Shown here: positions 9,799 to 17,901 of the stretch, piece after piece
How positions within the stretch are numbered: position 1 is the first letter of the stretch
Layout of the letters: the number at the start of each line of letters is the position of its first letter
Source of the DNA: Stanieria cyanosphaera PCC 7437
Lineage (GTDB): Bacteria > Cyanobacteriota > Cyanobacteriia > Cyanobacteriales > Xenococcaceae
DNA: 64,000 bases
NCBI RefSeq assembly: GCF_000317575.1
Contig: NC_019748.1
Coordinates: 1,938,001-2,002,000, forward strand
Direction of reading: 5' to 3'
Notes under the pieces: generated by a model
Seen by the model: only the letters and a program-made list of their open reading frames with translations
What the model was told of the DNA's origin: nothing
Database searches by the model: none
Program-made: the position numbers and the translations under genes

Positions 9799-11253
9799 AT
9801 GACAATTAAAACCCCAGATTGGGTCAAAAATGCCGTTTTTTACCAAATTTTCCCCGACCGATTTGCGATCGGTTCTCAAACTCCTAAAGGACATTGGCAA
9901 GCATCGAGTTTAGAAGGTTGGGATGCTACTCCGACACTTCAAGGTTATAAAGGTGGGAATTTATGGGGAGTAATTGAAAAACTTGATTATCTTAAAGATT
10001 TGGGAATTACAGCAATTTACTTTACTCCTATTTTTCAATCTGCCTCCAATCATCGCTACCACACTCACGATTATTACCAAATCGATCCGATGTTGGGCGG
10101 TAATGTCGCTTTTCAAGCGTTAATTGAGGCTGCTCATCAAAAAGATATTAAAGTAATTTTAGATGGAGTTTTTAACCATGCTAGTCGTGGCTTTTTCTTT
10201 TTTAATGATATTCTCGAAAACGGCCCTTATTCTCCTTGGTTAGATTGGTTTAAAATTCATGGTTGGCCTTTATCTGCTTATGATGGTAGTAAACCTGCTA
10301 ATTATGAAGGATGGTTGGATAATCGCGCGTTACCTGTATTTAACCACGATAATGAGCAAGCCAGAGAATATATTATGCAGGTAGGGGAATATTGGATTCA
10401 TCAAGGAATCGATGGTTGGCGATTAGATGTTCCCGAGGAAATTAAAACTCCTGGTTTTTGGCAAGAATTTCGGACTCGGATCAAAGCAATTAACCCCGAA
10501 GCTTATATTGTTGGTGAAATTTGGTTTGATGCTAGTGAGTGGTTGGATGGAACGCAATTTGATGGGGTAATGAACTATATGTTTGCTGTACCAACCATTG
10601 CTTTTGTTGCAGGCGATCGCTTTAGAAGAGAATGTTCTCAGTTTCATTATCACCCTTATCCAGGTATTTCTGCCGAAGAATATGCGAGCAAAATTAAAAA
10701 TTTACTTCATTTATATCCTTGGGAAATTCAATTAACTCAACTCAATTTATTAGATAGTCACGATACTGCTAGATTAATTACCTCTTTGGGAGGTGACCAA
10801 AAAAGTGTTGAATTAGCAACTATTCTTTTATTTACTTTTCCTGGTGCGCCTAGTATTTTTTATGGAGATGAAGTAGGTTTGATTGGAGCGAAAGATCCTG
10901 ATAGTCGTCGTGGTTTTCCTCGACAAGAAAAGTGGGATTTAGAAGTATTAAATTATCATCGTAAATTAATTTCTCTTCGCAATCAATATCCTGCTTTACG
11001 GACTGGCAATTATCAGATTTTATCTGCCGAAGATTCAGTTTATGTCTTTGCTCGCTCCTTAGAACAAGAAACAATTATTGTGGCAATTAATACTGATTCT
11101 GATGCTCAGCGAGTTAATTTTTCTACCTCTGGTTTGCAGTCAACTCCCAGTCATTTACTTTATGGAGATGCTCAAATTAGTTGGCAATCAGTTGAAGAAC
11201 AAAATTATCTCGAATTAACTATTCCTCCCCAGAGTGGCTTAATTATTGGATAA
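9799..11253 (+). CDS. GH13 alpha-amylase family hydrolase (neopullulanase/cyclomaltodextrinase-like)
   Basis: A single-chain (beta/alpha)8 GH13 enzyme of 484 residues. Opening WVKNAVFYQIFPDRF is typical of neopullulanase/cyclomaltodextrinase-like members. The four conserved regions are visible: DGVFNHASRG (region I), GWRLDVPEE with nucleophile Asp210 (II), VGEIW with acid/base Glu240 (III) and LLDSHDTARL with Asp322 (IV). There is no signal peptide, so it should act in the cytosol on maltodextrins, cyclodextrins or glycogen-derived oligosaccharides. It lacks the long N-terminal domain of classical neopullulanases. It lies 130 bp downstream of the MalK-like ATPase on the same strand and could share its transcript. 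Confidence 0.88.
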   Translation: MTIKTPDWVKNAVFYQIFPDRFAIGSQTPKGHWQASSLEGWDATPTLQGYKGGNLWGVIEKLDYLKDLGITAIYFTPIFQSASNHRYHTHDYYQIDPMLGGNVAFQALIEAAHQKDIKVILDGVFNHASRGFFFFNDILENGPYSPWLDWFKIHGWPLSAYDGSKPANYEGWLDNRALPVFNHDNEQAREYIMQVGEYWIHQGIDGWRLDVPEEIKTPGFWQEFRTRIKAINPEAYIVGEIWFDASEWLDGTQFDGVMNYMFAVPTIAFVAGDRFRRECSQFHYHPYPGISAEEYASKIKNLLHLYPWEIQLTQLNLLDSHDTARLITSLGGDQKSVELATILLFTFPGAPSIFYGDEVGLIGAKDPDSRRGFPRQEKWDLEVLNYHRKLISLRNQYPALRTGNYQILSAEDSVYVFARSLEQETIIVAINTDSDAQRVNFSTSGLQSTPSHLLYGDAQISWQSVEEQNYLELTIPPQSGLIIG

Positions 11254-11684
11254 ATTTGCTTCAAGGGGAGATACTCTAAAATTAGAATCGCTGGATTTGA
11301 TTGAAATTTTGGACAGAGTTGAAAAATATGATTTTTGAGCCAAGGTGGGCAAATTATTTAACCTGAAACGCTTTTTTCTTTGATTTTTGCTCACCCTATT
11401 TTTTAACGCATTTCTCACGCTCTATGAAGTACATCCGTTCGATACGGATTGAGCGTTGATAGTAGATTGGTAATTAGTAATTAGTAACTGATAACTGGTG
11501 TACCTTACCAATATGAGAAACCCTATAATTTTGGTCAAATATTAAATCGGATTATGACTAAAGACTGATATTTTTCCAGCGTTGACATTGCTAGATTGAA
11601 TTTAGATAAACAGCTAAACTGTCTAAAATCCTGAGCCGATTAGAAACAGATTTAGCAACTATGTAACAAATTTATTTTCTGCAA
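11254..11684. other. Intergenic with dispersed repeats
   Basis: No gene is seen. The segment holds CACGCTCTATGAAGTACATCC at 11416-11436, which recurs inverted at 50185-50205, followed by a TAATTAGTAACTGATAACTGG run at about 11471-11496. The rest is AT-rich. Confidence 0.6.
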
Positions 11685-11888
11685 ATGAATAACCATTCAG
11701 AAGAAACAAACAACCAACAATCAGAACCAACCACATCTAATGAAATAAACACTCCTATTGAAGCCAGTCAACGTAGAACAGGACAAGGAACAAATACGGA
11801 TGTTAGAGAAGGAGCAGCACCTGAAGCTCCAGGATCAGCTAATCCTCAAGTTGAAGGCGACCCAAATCAAGGTACGGAAGCTCGTTAA
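11685..11888 (+). CDS. Hypothetical small hydrophilic protein
   Basis: A 67-residue, highly polar product rich in Glu, Gln, Asn, Thr and Pro, with no hydrophobic core, no cysteine and no recognisable motif; it is probably disordered. It begins at ATG with no strong Shine-Dalgarno sequence. It converges on the ArsR-type gene, whose stop lies 24 bp beyond its own. I do not recognise the family. It could be a stress-related hydrophilic peptide or a spurious frame. Confidence 0.45.
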   Translation: MNNHSEETNNQQSEPTTSNEINTPIEASQRRTGQGTNTDVREGAAPEAPGSANPQVEGDPNQGTEAR

Positions 11889-11912
11889 TACCTTATCTAA
11901 ATTAGTTATAAT

Positions 11913-12287
11913 CTATTTAGAAGAAATGCTAAAAGTATTTAATTGTTTAAATCTTTTTGCCTGTTCCTGCATCCGTTCGTAAAGGCGATCGCAAACTAAC
12001 TCGCATAACTCAAAAATCATGGGGTCTTTAATTTCATAGTAGACACTCACTCCTTGAGGTTGACGAGACAGGATTTCTGCTTCGGTCAACATTTTTAAAT
12101 GTTTTGATAAATTTGCCTGTCCTAAACCCGTTGCTTCACCGATTTCACTGACATTCATTGGTCCGGCTCTCAAGCAACTTAATATTTGTAACCTACTCAC
12201 TTCTGAAAGCACTTTAAAATAATCAGCAACTGGAGCAAGAAATTCTGGAGGCTTTGAGGTGTTTTCACGAGTAGGATTAGTGGACAT
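11913..12287 (-). CDS. ArsR-family winged-helix transcriptional regulator
   Basis: A 124-residue protein with a full ArsR-type winged helix: LSEVSRLQILSCLRAGPMNV, the recognition helix region ATGLGQANLSKHLKML, and the wing ILSRQPQGVSVYYEI. The classic ELCVCDL-type metal-binding cysteines are missing; Cys residues occur only as SCLRAG and ELCELVCDRL, so metal sensing in the usual way is not supported. A redox or reactive-species signal is possible. It is the last gene of a same-strand run (methyltransferase, cupin-globin, cupin, regulator), with a repeat-containing AT-rich region directly upstream that could be its own operator. Confidence 0.85.
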   Translation of the reverse strand: MSTNPTRENTSKPPEFLAPVADYFKVLSEVSRLQILSCLRAGPMNVSEIGEATGLGQANLSKHLKMLTEAEILSRQPQGVSVYYEIKDPMIFELCELVCDRLYERMQEQAKRFKQLNTFSISSK

Positions 12288-12301
12288 GGACAGATGAAGT
12301 T

Positions 12302-12337
12302 AACTATATAATTTATATAACTATATAGTATGTTAAC
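12302..12337. promoter_or_regulatory. Putative operator/promoter of the ArsR-type gene
   Basis: Two copies of AACTATATA (12302-12310 and 12319-12327), followed by GTATGTTAAC, lie 14-50 bp upstream of the regulator start. Symmetrical TATA-rich sites in this position are typical of ArsR autoregulation. Binding is inferred only. Confidence 0.4.
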
Positions 12338-12516
12338 AAAAAATCAAATTTTTCTTGTTCAAGTCAGACTCAATCCAATAATTTTGAGTTCGACACGGTT
12401 AGAGCGATCGCAAATACCAAAGAATTTAGAGAGAAGAACTTTTGCCCCACACTAGCAACAGCTAGCTAAACCAAGAGTTTCAAGAATTTCTGGGCAAACA
12501 GCCAAAATCTCTGTTA

Positions 12517-12978
12517 CTAAGAATCATAAACGCTGCCATTTTTGTGAGTAAAAATCCAAACACCATCTTGATCTTTTGCCATCAGATCCTCATCAGGATA
12601 ATCAACTGTATCTTCTGGCGTTCTATCTCCAATCTCTATATAAACTACATTTGCATTAGAACGATTTAGCAAATGATGTCCATCAGCTTCTCCTGCTGGA
12701 AATCCTGCTGCCATTCCCGCTGGTAAAATTTGTTCGCCAGCATTAGTAACTAAAGTAGCTTCACCAAACAAAATATAAATAAATTCATCTTGTTTAGTAT
12801 GCCAATGCCTTAGCGCAGAACGACTTCCTGGTTCAAGTGTTACTAAGTTAACTCCAAAATTTTTTAACCCTGCGAAATTTCCGAGTTTTTTCTTAATTCT
12901 TCCTGAGATATAAGTTTGAAATTGTTGGGGATAATTAGAACTTCTCTGACCTGATATCTTTTGCGGATCGATAATCAT
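12517..12978 (-). CDS. Cupin-domain protein
   Basis: A 153-residue single-cupin protein. Motif 1 is well formed (RHWHTKQDEFIYILFGEA, giving His, His and Glu ligands) and motif 2 contains GEADGHHLLN, which supplies the last His, so a mononuclear metal site is likely. The C-terminal DTVDYPDEDLMAK and DGVWIFTHKNGSVY fit the subgroup of small stand-alone cupins annotated only by domain. Its substrate is unknown. It lies between the ArsR regulator and the cupin-globin fusion on the same strand; spacings of about 230 bp on either side leave open whether they are cotranscribed. Confidence 0.8.
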   Translation of the reverse strand: MIIDPQKISGQRSSNYPQQFQTYISGRIKKKLGNFAGLKNFGVNLVTLEPGSRSALRHWHTKQDEFIYILFGEATLVTNAGEQILPAGMAAGFPAGEADGHHLLNRSNANVVYIEIGDRTPEDTVDYPDEDLMAKDQDGVWIFTHKNGSVYDS

Positions 12979-13216
12979 GTTATACTCTTGCTTTGTTCTA
13001 TTTGCTCCTATTTAACCAATTAAAAAGCTGAGAAACAGTTAATTTTAATTAATTGCATCTAAGGCAGACAAAGCTTTCAACAAAATACTGTTCTTGAAAA
13101 CTCACCGAAAGTGTCAAAAGGATGCCCCCACAGATGATGACAAATGAGGCGTTCAATAGTAATTAAATGGACTTGATCTAAGAGAGCAAATTTGATTCGC
13201 CCCACAGTCCCCCGAT

Positions 13217-14005
13217 TTATGAATTGTTCCTACAATAGATTTGTTGTTCTCGGTTAATAAAAACTTCAGCTAATACTTGATAAGCTTCTGTCCAAGCGGT
13301 CATTACTTCTTTCGTGGCAGCATCTCCCAAAACATCTTTGATTGCCTGTAATAAACTTTCTCCAACAATGGCATATTGTTCTGGTTGAACATAAGTTGCC
13401 ACATGACGATGGGCAATTTTTTCTACCATTGATTGCAACGCTGACAAATTATCAATCTGAGTAGCATAACTATAAACCGCAGTAGCAAGTTTGGCAGGTT
13501 GAGAACCATTAGCTTGGGCAGACATATCAAATTGTTCTTTCACTTCTGGATGGTTGCGGAACATAATTTCATACATCTTCTTCGTGATTTTTTCGCCATG
13601 CTGTTTGAGGAGAGGTGCTGTAGATTTAACAATGTCAATTGTTTTTTGACTAACTTGATTTTTGGGGTGTGGATGTTCGGAAAGAGTCAGTAAAAAAGCA
13701 AGATTTTCTTTAGCTTGTAAAGCATGAGGTGCATTGGCAGGCATAAAAACAAATACACCTGAGTTCAAAGCAATTTCTTCATTGTTTAAAGTTAAAATTC
13801 CTTGTCCTTCAATTACTGTAACTACTGCATTCCTAGTTGAAGTATGTTCGTCGATTTCTGTACCTTTAGCTAAACAGAAAAGAGTGTATTGACAGTTATT
13901 ATCTTTGAGTAAAACTTTACTGAGAATACCTTGTTTGGGATATTCAATCAAATCTTTTAAAGTAGCAGTAAATGAATTGTTTACTGAAGCTAATCCATTA
14001 CTCAT
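13217..14005 (-). CDS. Cupin-globin fusion protein (cupin + flavohaemoglobin-type globin)
   Basis: Residues 1 to about 112 form a small cupin (His54 in EHTSTRNAVVTVIEGQG, and PANAPHALQ with His94); the second His and the Glu of cupin motif 1 are missing, so its metal site is degenerate. Residues 120-258 align closely with the globin domain of bacterial flavohaemoglobin Hmp: MYEIMFRNHPEVKEQFDMS with Tyr145 (B10), NGSQPAKL with Gln169 (E7), IAHRHVATY with proximal His201 (F8), and PEQYAIVGE. The chain stops after NREQQIY, where Hmp would continue into its FAD/NAD reductase domain, so reduction must come from elsewhere. The conserved haem pocket suggests O2/NO binding or NO dioxygenation. I do not recall a standard family with this architecture. 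A start at 14005 is supported by the cupin alignment. Confidence 0.85.
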   Translation of the reverse strand: MSNGLASVNNSFTATLKDLIEYPKQGILSKVLLKDNNCQYTLFCLAKGTEIDEHTSTRNAVVTVIEGQGILTLNNEEIALNSGVFVFMPANAPHALQAKENLAFLLTLSEHPHPKNQVSQKTIDIVKSTAPLLKQHGEKITKKMYEIMFRNHPEVKEQFDMSAQANGSQPAKLATAVYSYATQIDNLSALQSMVEKIAHRHVATYVQPEQYAIVGESLLQAIKDVLGDAATKEVMTAWTEAYQVLAEVFINREQQIYCRNNS

Positions 14006-14058
14006 ATTTTTTCTCCTATAAATCTTGGTTATTTTGCTCTCGGTATTACCCTCAATTT

Positions 14059-14143
14059 GTCATTCCGAGTGAAGCGAGGAATCTAGCAAGCTGCAATAAA
14101 AGGTTTCCTATTTCCTAGAGATTCTTCCTTACGTCAGAATGAC
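14059..14143. repeat. Imperfect inverted repeat GTCATTC...GAATGAC
   Basis: Arms 14059-14084 and 14118-14143 pair imperfectly over about 26 bp (GTCATTCCGAG.. with ..TCAGAATGAC). Sequences of this type are dispersed intergenic repeats in many bacteria. It lies between the methyltransferase and the cupin-globin gene and might form a hairpin in their transcript. Confidence 0.6.
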
Positions 14144-14159
14144 ATTGCTAAAAAACGCC

Positions 14160-14936
14160 CTACATTTTTACTGTTGACATAAAAACGATGTAACCTAAAT
14201 CCCGTTGATGTTTTTGAAAACTGCGACGCATCTGCCAAACTCTCTGACGTAAAGGTGCATTAGTCAAAATCTTCCAGCAAATTTTTAATGTGCCGAAAAT
14301 TCCTTCATCTCGAATCATTTGCCCTAAATTTAACAGTCCCATTGCACCTGTCTGCTGTTGTTGTACAGTTAAACCAGCAGTAGCACAAACAGACTGCCAT
14401 TCTTCTACAGTTAACGGCTGAGAATTAACCCGAATTGCTTGAGATAGAGTTTGATAAACTGCTGACTTGTTACCTTTAACCAAAAGTTCATGAGATAAGA
14501 ATTTGCCACTCTGTTGAAGATGATTATGAATTGCTTGTAAAACTTTTGCCTTTCCTGCTGGTGATTGCATCGTAAGAATAGCTTCAGCTAAGACATAATC
14601 AAACTTTTCTGTAATCTTATCTAAATGAAAGATATCACCCTCAATAATTGTTATCCGATCTTCTAAACCAGCATTTTTAATGTTTTCTCTGGCTTTAGCA
14701 ACACTTTCGGGATTTTTTTCGATTCCCACAACCCGAACATCAAAACGTTTCGCTAGGGAGATAGCACTTTCGCCAAAACTAGCTGCTAATTCTAATACTG
14801 TTTCTCCTGGTTGGAAATTAGCCCAAGTAAATAGTTGTTCGGTGGCTTTTCTTCCCCCAGGACGTAAAATCTTTTTACCTGCTGCTGCTAAAGTTTGATG
14901 ACCAGGTGCAGTGGCAAGATTTAGAGTGGCTGTCAT
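14160..14936 (-). CDS. Class I SAM-dependent methyltransferase
   Basis: About 258 residues with a Rossmann methyltransferase core. Motif I reads VLELAASFGES, where most relatives have a Gly-rich GCGTG-like loop; VVGIEKNPESVAKARENI forms the acidic loop after strand 2, and IIEGDIFHL and YVLAEAILTM are motifs II and III. The C-terminal region is basic (RQRVWQMRRSFQKHQRD). The acceptor cannot be named. The frame could start at TTG 14951, but the ATG at 14936 is preferred. It is the first gene of the same-strand run leading to the cupin-globin fusion, which hints at a shared stress response. Confidence 0.8.
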   Translation of the reverse strand: MTATLNLATAPGHQTLAAAGKKILRPGGRKATEQLFTWANFQPGETVLELAASFGESAISLAKRFDVRVVGIEKNPESVAKARENIKNAGLEDRITIIEGDIFHLDKITEKFDYVLAEAILTMQSPAGKAKVLQAIHNHLQQSGKFLSHELLVKGNKSAVYQTLSQAIRVNSQPLTVEEWQSVCATAGLTVQQQQTGAMGLLNLGQMIRDEGIFGTLKICWKILTNAPLRQRVWQMRRSFQKHQRDLGYIVFMSTVKM

Positions 14937-15120
14937 GAGTTTTATCCCCAACTCGATACTCTTACTTTGACATCAAGTTTTAGTCCCGTCTTTGAGGTAG
15001 CTCATGTTGGAGTGTAAAGTTTTGTTATGTTTGTCTTTTGTCCTTATGTAATTGGTTATTAATGAGCAAACATAGCAATTTATTTTTATAATCGTACAAA
15101 TTGAATCATTCAAGACAAAT

Positions 15121-15540
15121 ATGGCTATTTTTACTCCAAAAACCTTAAAATTAATTACATATTTCCCCAAAATATTTATTTGCTTAGTTTTAAGCTCATC
15201 AGTATCTTTAATATTATGTCCATCTAAAAAAGTATTAGCAATCCCACATTTAGTTTCAGGTACAAAAATTTTAGCTATGGGTGTGGATGAATGCAAAGCT
15301 AGAGCTACACAAGCAGGAACTATAGCATTCACAAGTGAGAAATCATCTGAATCTGACTTAGGTTTTCAACTATTTGGTTATACATCACTAAGTTCAGTAG
15401 TTATTTATTGTATTGAAAGACCAGAAAGAACAGTTGTTACTATTACTACTAGCTCTGATTCAAGTGATGAGCATTTTGGCAATGCACCTGCTCTTTATCG
15501 CAGAATTTGGTCATTTATGGAAACTGATATGTGGAAGTAA
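15121..15540 (+). CDS. Hypothetical exported protein
   Basis: A 139-residue product with an N-terminal hydrophobic segment (ITYFPKIFICLVLSSSVSLI, about 12-31) ending near VLAIP, consistent with a signal peptide. The mature part has two cysteines, in VDECKARATQAG and VVIYCIERPE, that could form a disulfide in the periplasm, and ends in ALYRRIWSFMETDMWK. I do not recognise the family. It stands alone on its strand, divergent from the methyltransferase. Confidence 0.6.
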   Translation: MAIFTPKTLKLITYFPKIFICLVLSSSVSLILCPSKKVLAIPHLVSGTKILAMGVDECKARATQAGTIAFTSEKSSESDLGFQLFGYTSLSSVVIYCIERPERTVVTITTSSDSSDEHFGNAPALYRRIWSFMETDMWK

Positions 15541-15671
15541 ATGGAATAATAAGTTTTGGTATTCGATTTTTATAAATTTAGTTAACAAAAGAAACTCAAC
15601 AACTTTTTATTTAATTAATTCTGTTACTTCAATGCGATCTGTGAAAAAAAGCGATCGCCTAAAATTAGGGG

Positions 15672-15857
15672 ATGAAAGTTAGAGATATAATCAAACTAAT
15701 CGAACAAGATGGATGGTATCTAGCTCGAACGCGAGGCAGCCATCGTCAATACAAACATCCTATTAAATCGGGTTTGGTCACTGTACCAGGAAAACTAAGT
15801 GACGATTTGGCTGTAGGAACACTAAACAGCATATTAAAACAAGCGGGTTTGAAATAA
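15672..15857 (+). CDS. hicA: HicA-type toxin (mRNA interferase)
   Basis: A 61-residue HicA with the double-stranded-RNA-binding-like fold. The opening MKVRDIIKLIEQDGW, the catalytic GSHRQYKHP (His24), the strand GLVTVPGK and the closing GTLNSILKQAGL are all in place, so the toxin appears intact. HicA cleaves mRNA independently of translation in the cytosol. It overlaps the downstream hicB by one base (TAATG), the usual toxin-first hicAB order, so the pair is translationally coupled. Confidence 0.92.
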   Translation: MKVRDIIKLIEQDGWYLARTRGSHRQYKHPIKSGLVTVPGKLSDDLAVGTLNSILKQAGLK

Positions 15858-16069
15858 TGCAATATTTAATTGTGATTGAAACAACAGAAACTGGTTATTC
15901 TGCCTATTCTCCCGATTTACCAGGTTGTGTTTCCACTGGCGCAACTCGTGAGGAATTAGAACAAAATATGCGTGAAGCGATTGAATTTCATCTTGATGGA
16001 TTGAAGGCAGAGAATTTAGAAATTCCACAACCCACAACCTCATCAGCTTATGTAGAAGTTGCAGCCTAA
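15857..16069 (+). CDS. hicB: HicB-type antitoxin
   Basis: A 70-residue HicB with the partially degraded RNase H-like fold: YLIVIETTETGYSAYSPDLPGC followed by VSTGATREELEQNMREAI and FHLDGLKAENLEIP. It should bind HicA and block its active site. The DNA-binding domain that some HicB proteins carry at the C-terminus is missing; the protein ends soon after the fold (SSAYVEVAA), which is common for short cyanobacterial HicB proteins. Confidence 0.9.
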   Translation: MQYLIVIETTETGYSAYSPDLPGCVSTGATREELEQNMREAIEFHLDGLKAENLEIPQPTTSSAYVEVAA

Positions 16070-16109
16070 GTATAAAACGCTTTATTCTGCATTTAAAACA
16101 TAGAATTTC

Positions 16110-16316
16110 ATGAAAATATTTACCTCAATTGTTGAGCGAGATTTGGATACTAATTTTTACGTTGGTTATATCCCAGGATTTAAAGGCGCACATTCTCAGG
16201 GAAAAACTTTAGACGAGTTAAAGGAAAATATACGAGAAGTAATTGAAATGTTGTTAGAAGATGAAAATATAATCTTTGACAGAGAGTTTGTAGGTACACA
16301 ACAGATTGTGGTCTAA
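16110..16316 (+). CDS. Second HicB-type antitoxin
   Basis: A 68-residue HicB-family protein, MKIFTSIVERDLDTNFYVGY then IPGFKGAHSQGKTLDELKENIREVIEMLLED. It differs clearly from the upstream hicB and is not a recent duplicate. It lies 40 bp after that gene and is followed 6 bp later by a decayed hicA, so it belongs to an antitoxin-first hicBA module that has lost its toxin. It may now be an orphan antitoxin or regulator. Confidence 0.85.
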   Translation: MKIFTSIVERDLDTNFYVGYIPGFKGAHSQGKTLDELKENIREVIEMLLEDENIIFDREFVGTQQIVV

Positions 16317-16322
16317 TGATTA

Positions 16323-16481
16323 ATGAGTAATATTCCTGTTTTAAAACCACAAGAAGTTGTCAGGATTTTAGAGAATCTGGGATTTCTAGAAGTGCGTCAA
16401 AAGGTTCACATAAGCAGTTTCGATTATTTGATTAACTGGTATTGGTTACCTTGGAATATCGCCAAAAGAGCGATCGCTTAA
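16323..16481 (+). pseudogene. hicA: Broken hicA toxin (frameshift)
   Basis: The first 26 codons read MSNIPVLKPQEVVRILENLG then FLEVRQ, the N-terminus of an antitoxin-first HicA. At 16399-16402 the sequence CAAAAGG would need one more A to continue as KGSHKQFR, the catalytic HicA motif, which is present in the +1 frame but runs into a TAA at 16433-16435. The actual frame continues for 26 meaningless codons to 16481. One contracted A-tract plus later decay explains the loss. Confidence 0.8.
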
Positions 16482-16738
16482 ACTTGAAAGATGAAATTTA
16501 CAGATAAACAAATATATTTACAGCATTTTTAAGTAATACGCCCAAAACACCTAAAACTAAACTTTTATAATTTAAAAGTAATACATTTGACTTGGGGATT
16601 CTGTCTATAGATGGACGTGACAATTCTGTTAAATTGACTACACTACAGTCTAAATACATTCACTTGAGAGATTGGTTAGGTTTTCGTCTCAATCAATCTG
16701 GCGGTGAGTTAATAGAAAACGATCCTCAGTAACATTCT
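16482..16738. other. Intergenic with a relic reading frame
   Basis: A short open frame without an ATG (about 16570-16732) reads SNTFDLGILSIDGRDNSV and then LQSKYIHLRDWLGFRLNQ, ending just before the diiron-enzyme gene. It looks like the 3' remnant of a lost gene, but I cannot name it. Confidence 0.35.
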
Positions 16739-17866
16739 ATGATTACAGATGTCAATCCTCACACTTTGATCAAAAAAGTTAAACATCATACCTCACCTAC
16801 GGTTGAAAACCGAGATTTTCTCGTTGCAGAAAACCAACTCATTGAATTATTAACGTTAGAAGAGTTAGATAAATATCTTACTCAATCTCCTGAGCGAGTT
16901 GAGAAATTGGAAGCAGCGATCGCAACTGCCCTTCCCCTGGCTTATGCCGATCCTTTAACACCTGGAGATGCAAACGCTCATCGATTTTTACAGCGAGTTT
17001 TGTACCGTATTAATCGCCTCAATTTATTCTGGTACGATGATTTAAATCATTATCAAAATGAGAGATCGTTTTATTTACAGTGGATACGCGATCGCATTGA
17101 ATCGGTATGGCAGGCTTGGGAACTGGCTCAGATAGATATTGAAACTCTTAAACAGCAGGATGTAAAACAAACTTTAACAGAATGGGGTGAGGCAGATCTA
17201 AATCCTCCAATAACAGAAAATCGAAGTTTCTTACGGAAAGAAATAGATCGAGAAGGATATCGATGGTTATTAGCGATCGCATCTCTGGACGGTTTAGTAG
17301 AAGCTAGTCGGATGTCTCGAATCCTTGGGGGAGCTAGTAATGAAGTTCAAGCAACCTTGATTCGAGTTTTGCTAGAAGAATATGGCAATGGTCGTCTCTC
17401 ACGCAAGCATTCCACCTTTTTTGCCAAAATGATGGCTGAAATGGCGTTAAATACAGAACCAGAAGGATATTTTGATCTAGCTCCCTGGGAATTGCTTGCC
17501 AGCATTAATCACAACTTTTTACTCACTGAATGCAAACGTCACTTTCTGCGTTACAACGGTGGATTGACTTACTTTGAAATTGTTGGTCCGTCTATCTACA
17601 CAGATTATCTAATAGCTGCTCAAAGATTGAACCTCAGCGAAGACTCATCAGGGTATTGGACTTTGCACATTCGGGAAGATGAACGACACGGACAGTGGAT
17701 GTTGCAGGATGTAGCTCTTCCCCTCGCAGAGCAATATCCCGACAACGCCTGGGAAATTTTGCTTGGCTATGCCCAGGAAAAGTTGATTGGAGAACGTGCT
17801 GGTAAAGCGGTTATTCAATGCATCAAACAAGCAGAGAATCCTCTTCCTGTTATTCCTTCGGCGTAA
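16739..17866 (+). CDS. Haem-oxygenase-like diiron oxidase/oxygenase (iron-containing redox enzyme family)
   Basis: A 375-residue protein whose C-terminal two-thirds matches the haem-oxygenase-like diiron (HDO) superfamily. Candidate iron ligands are spaced as expected: Glu213/214 and His224 in LLEEYGNGRLSRKHS, Glu280 in LTYFEIVGPS, and His310 with Asp/Glu and His317 in LHIREDERHGQ. HDO enzymes (for example UndA, BesC, SznF) use O2 to oxidise amino or fatty acids, and many belong to natural-product clusters. Residues 1-150 are an extra helical N-terminal region. A methyltransferase starts 35 bp later and an exporter follows on the same strand, suggesting a small biosynthetic unit. The substrate is unknown. 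Confidence 0.8.
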   Translation: MITDVNPHTLIKKVKHHTSPTVENRDFLVAENQLIELLTLEELDKYLTQSPERVEKLEAAIATALPLAYADPLTPGDANAHRFLQRVLYRINRLNLFWYDDLNHYQNERSFYLQWIRDRIESVWQAWELAQIDIETLKQQDVKQTLTEWGEADLNPPITENRSFLRKEIDREGYRWLLAIASLDGLVEASRMSRILGGASNEVQATLIRVLLEEYGNGRLSRKHSTFFAKMMAEMALNTEPEGYFDLAPWELLASINHNFLLTECKRHFLRYNGGLTYFEIVGPSIYTDYLIAAQRLNLSEDSSGYWTLHIREDERHGQWMLQDVALPLAEQYPDNAWEILLGYAQEKLIGERAGKAVIQCIKQAENPLPVIPSA

Positions 17867-17901
17867 TTGCCTATTTTTTAACTTATTATCAAACTCTTAC
17901 T

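Noticed and set aside
13092-13235. Reverse frame reading VGRIKFALLDQVHLITIERL and on to FDTFGEFSR
   Set aside because: It looks protein-like and might be a gene relic, but has no start, is short and matches nothing I can name.
14973-15332. 119-codon reverse frame overlapping the exported protein at 15121
   Set aside because: It overlaps the better-supported signal-peptide protein and has no recognisable features.
17818-17901. Upstream start for the NPPY methyltransferase
   Set aside because: It would overlap the diiron-enzyme gene and add residues without family support; the ATG at 17902 fits better.
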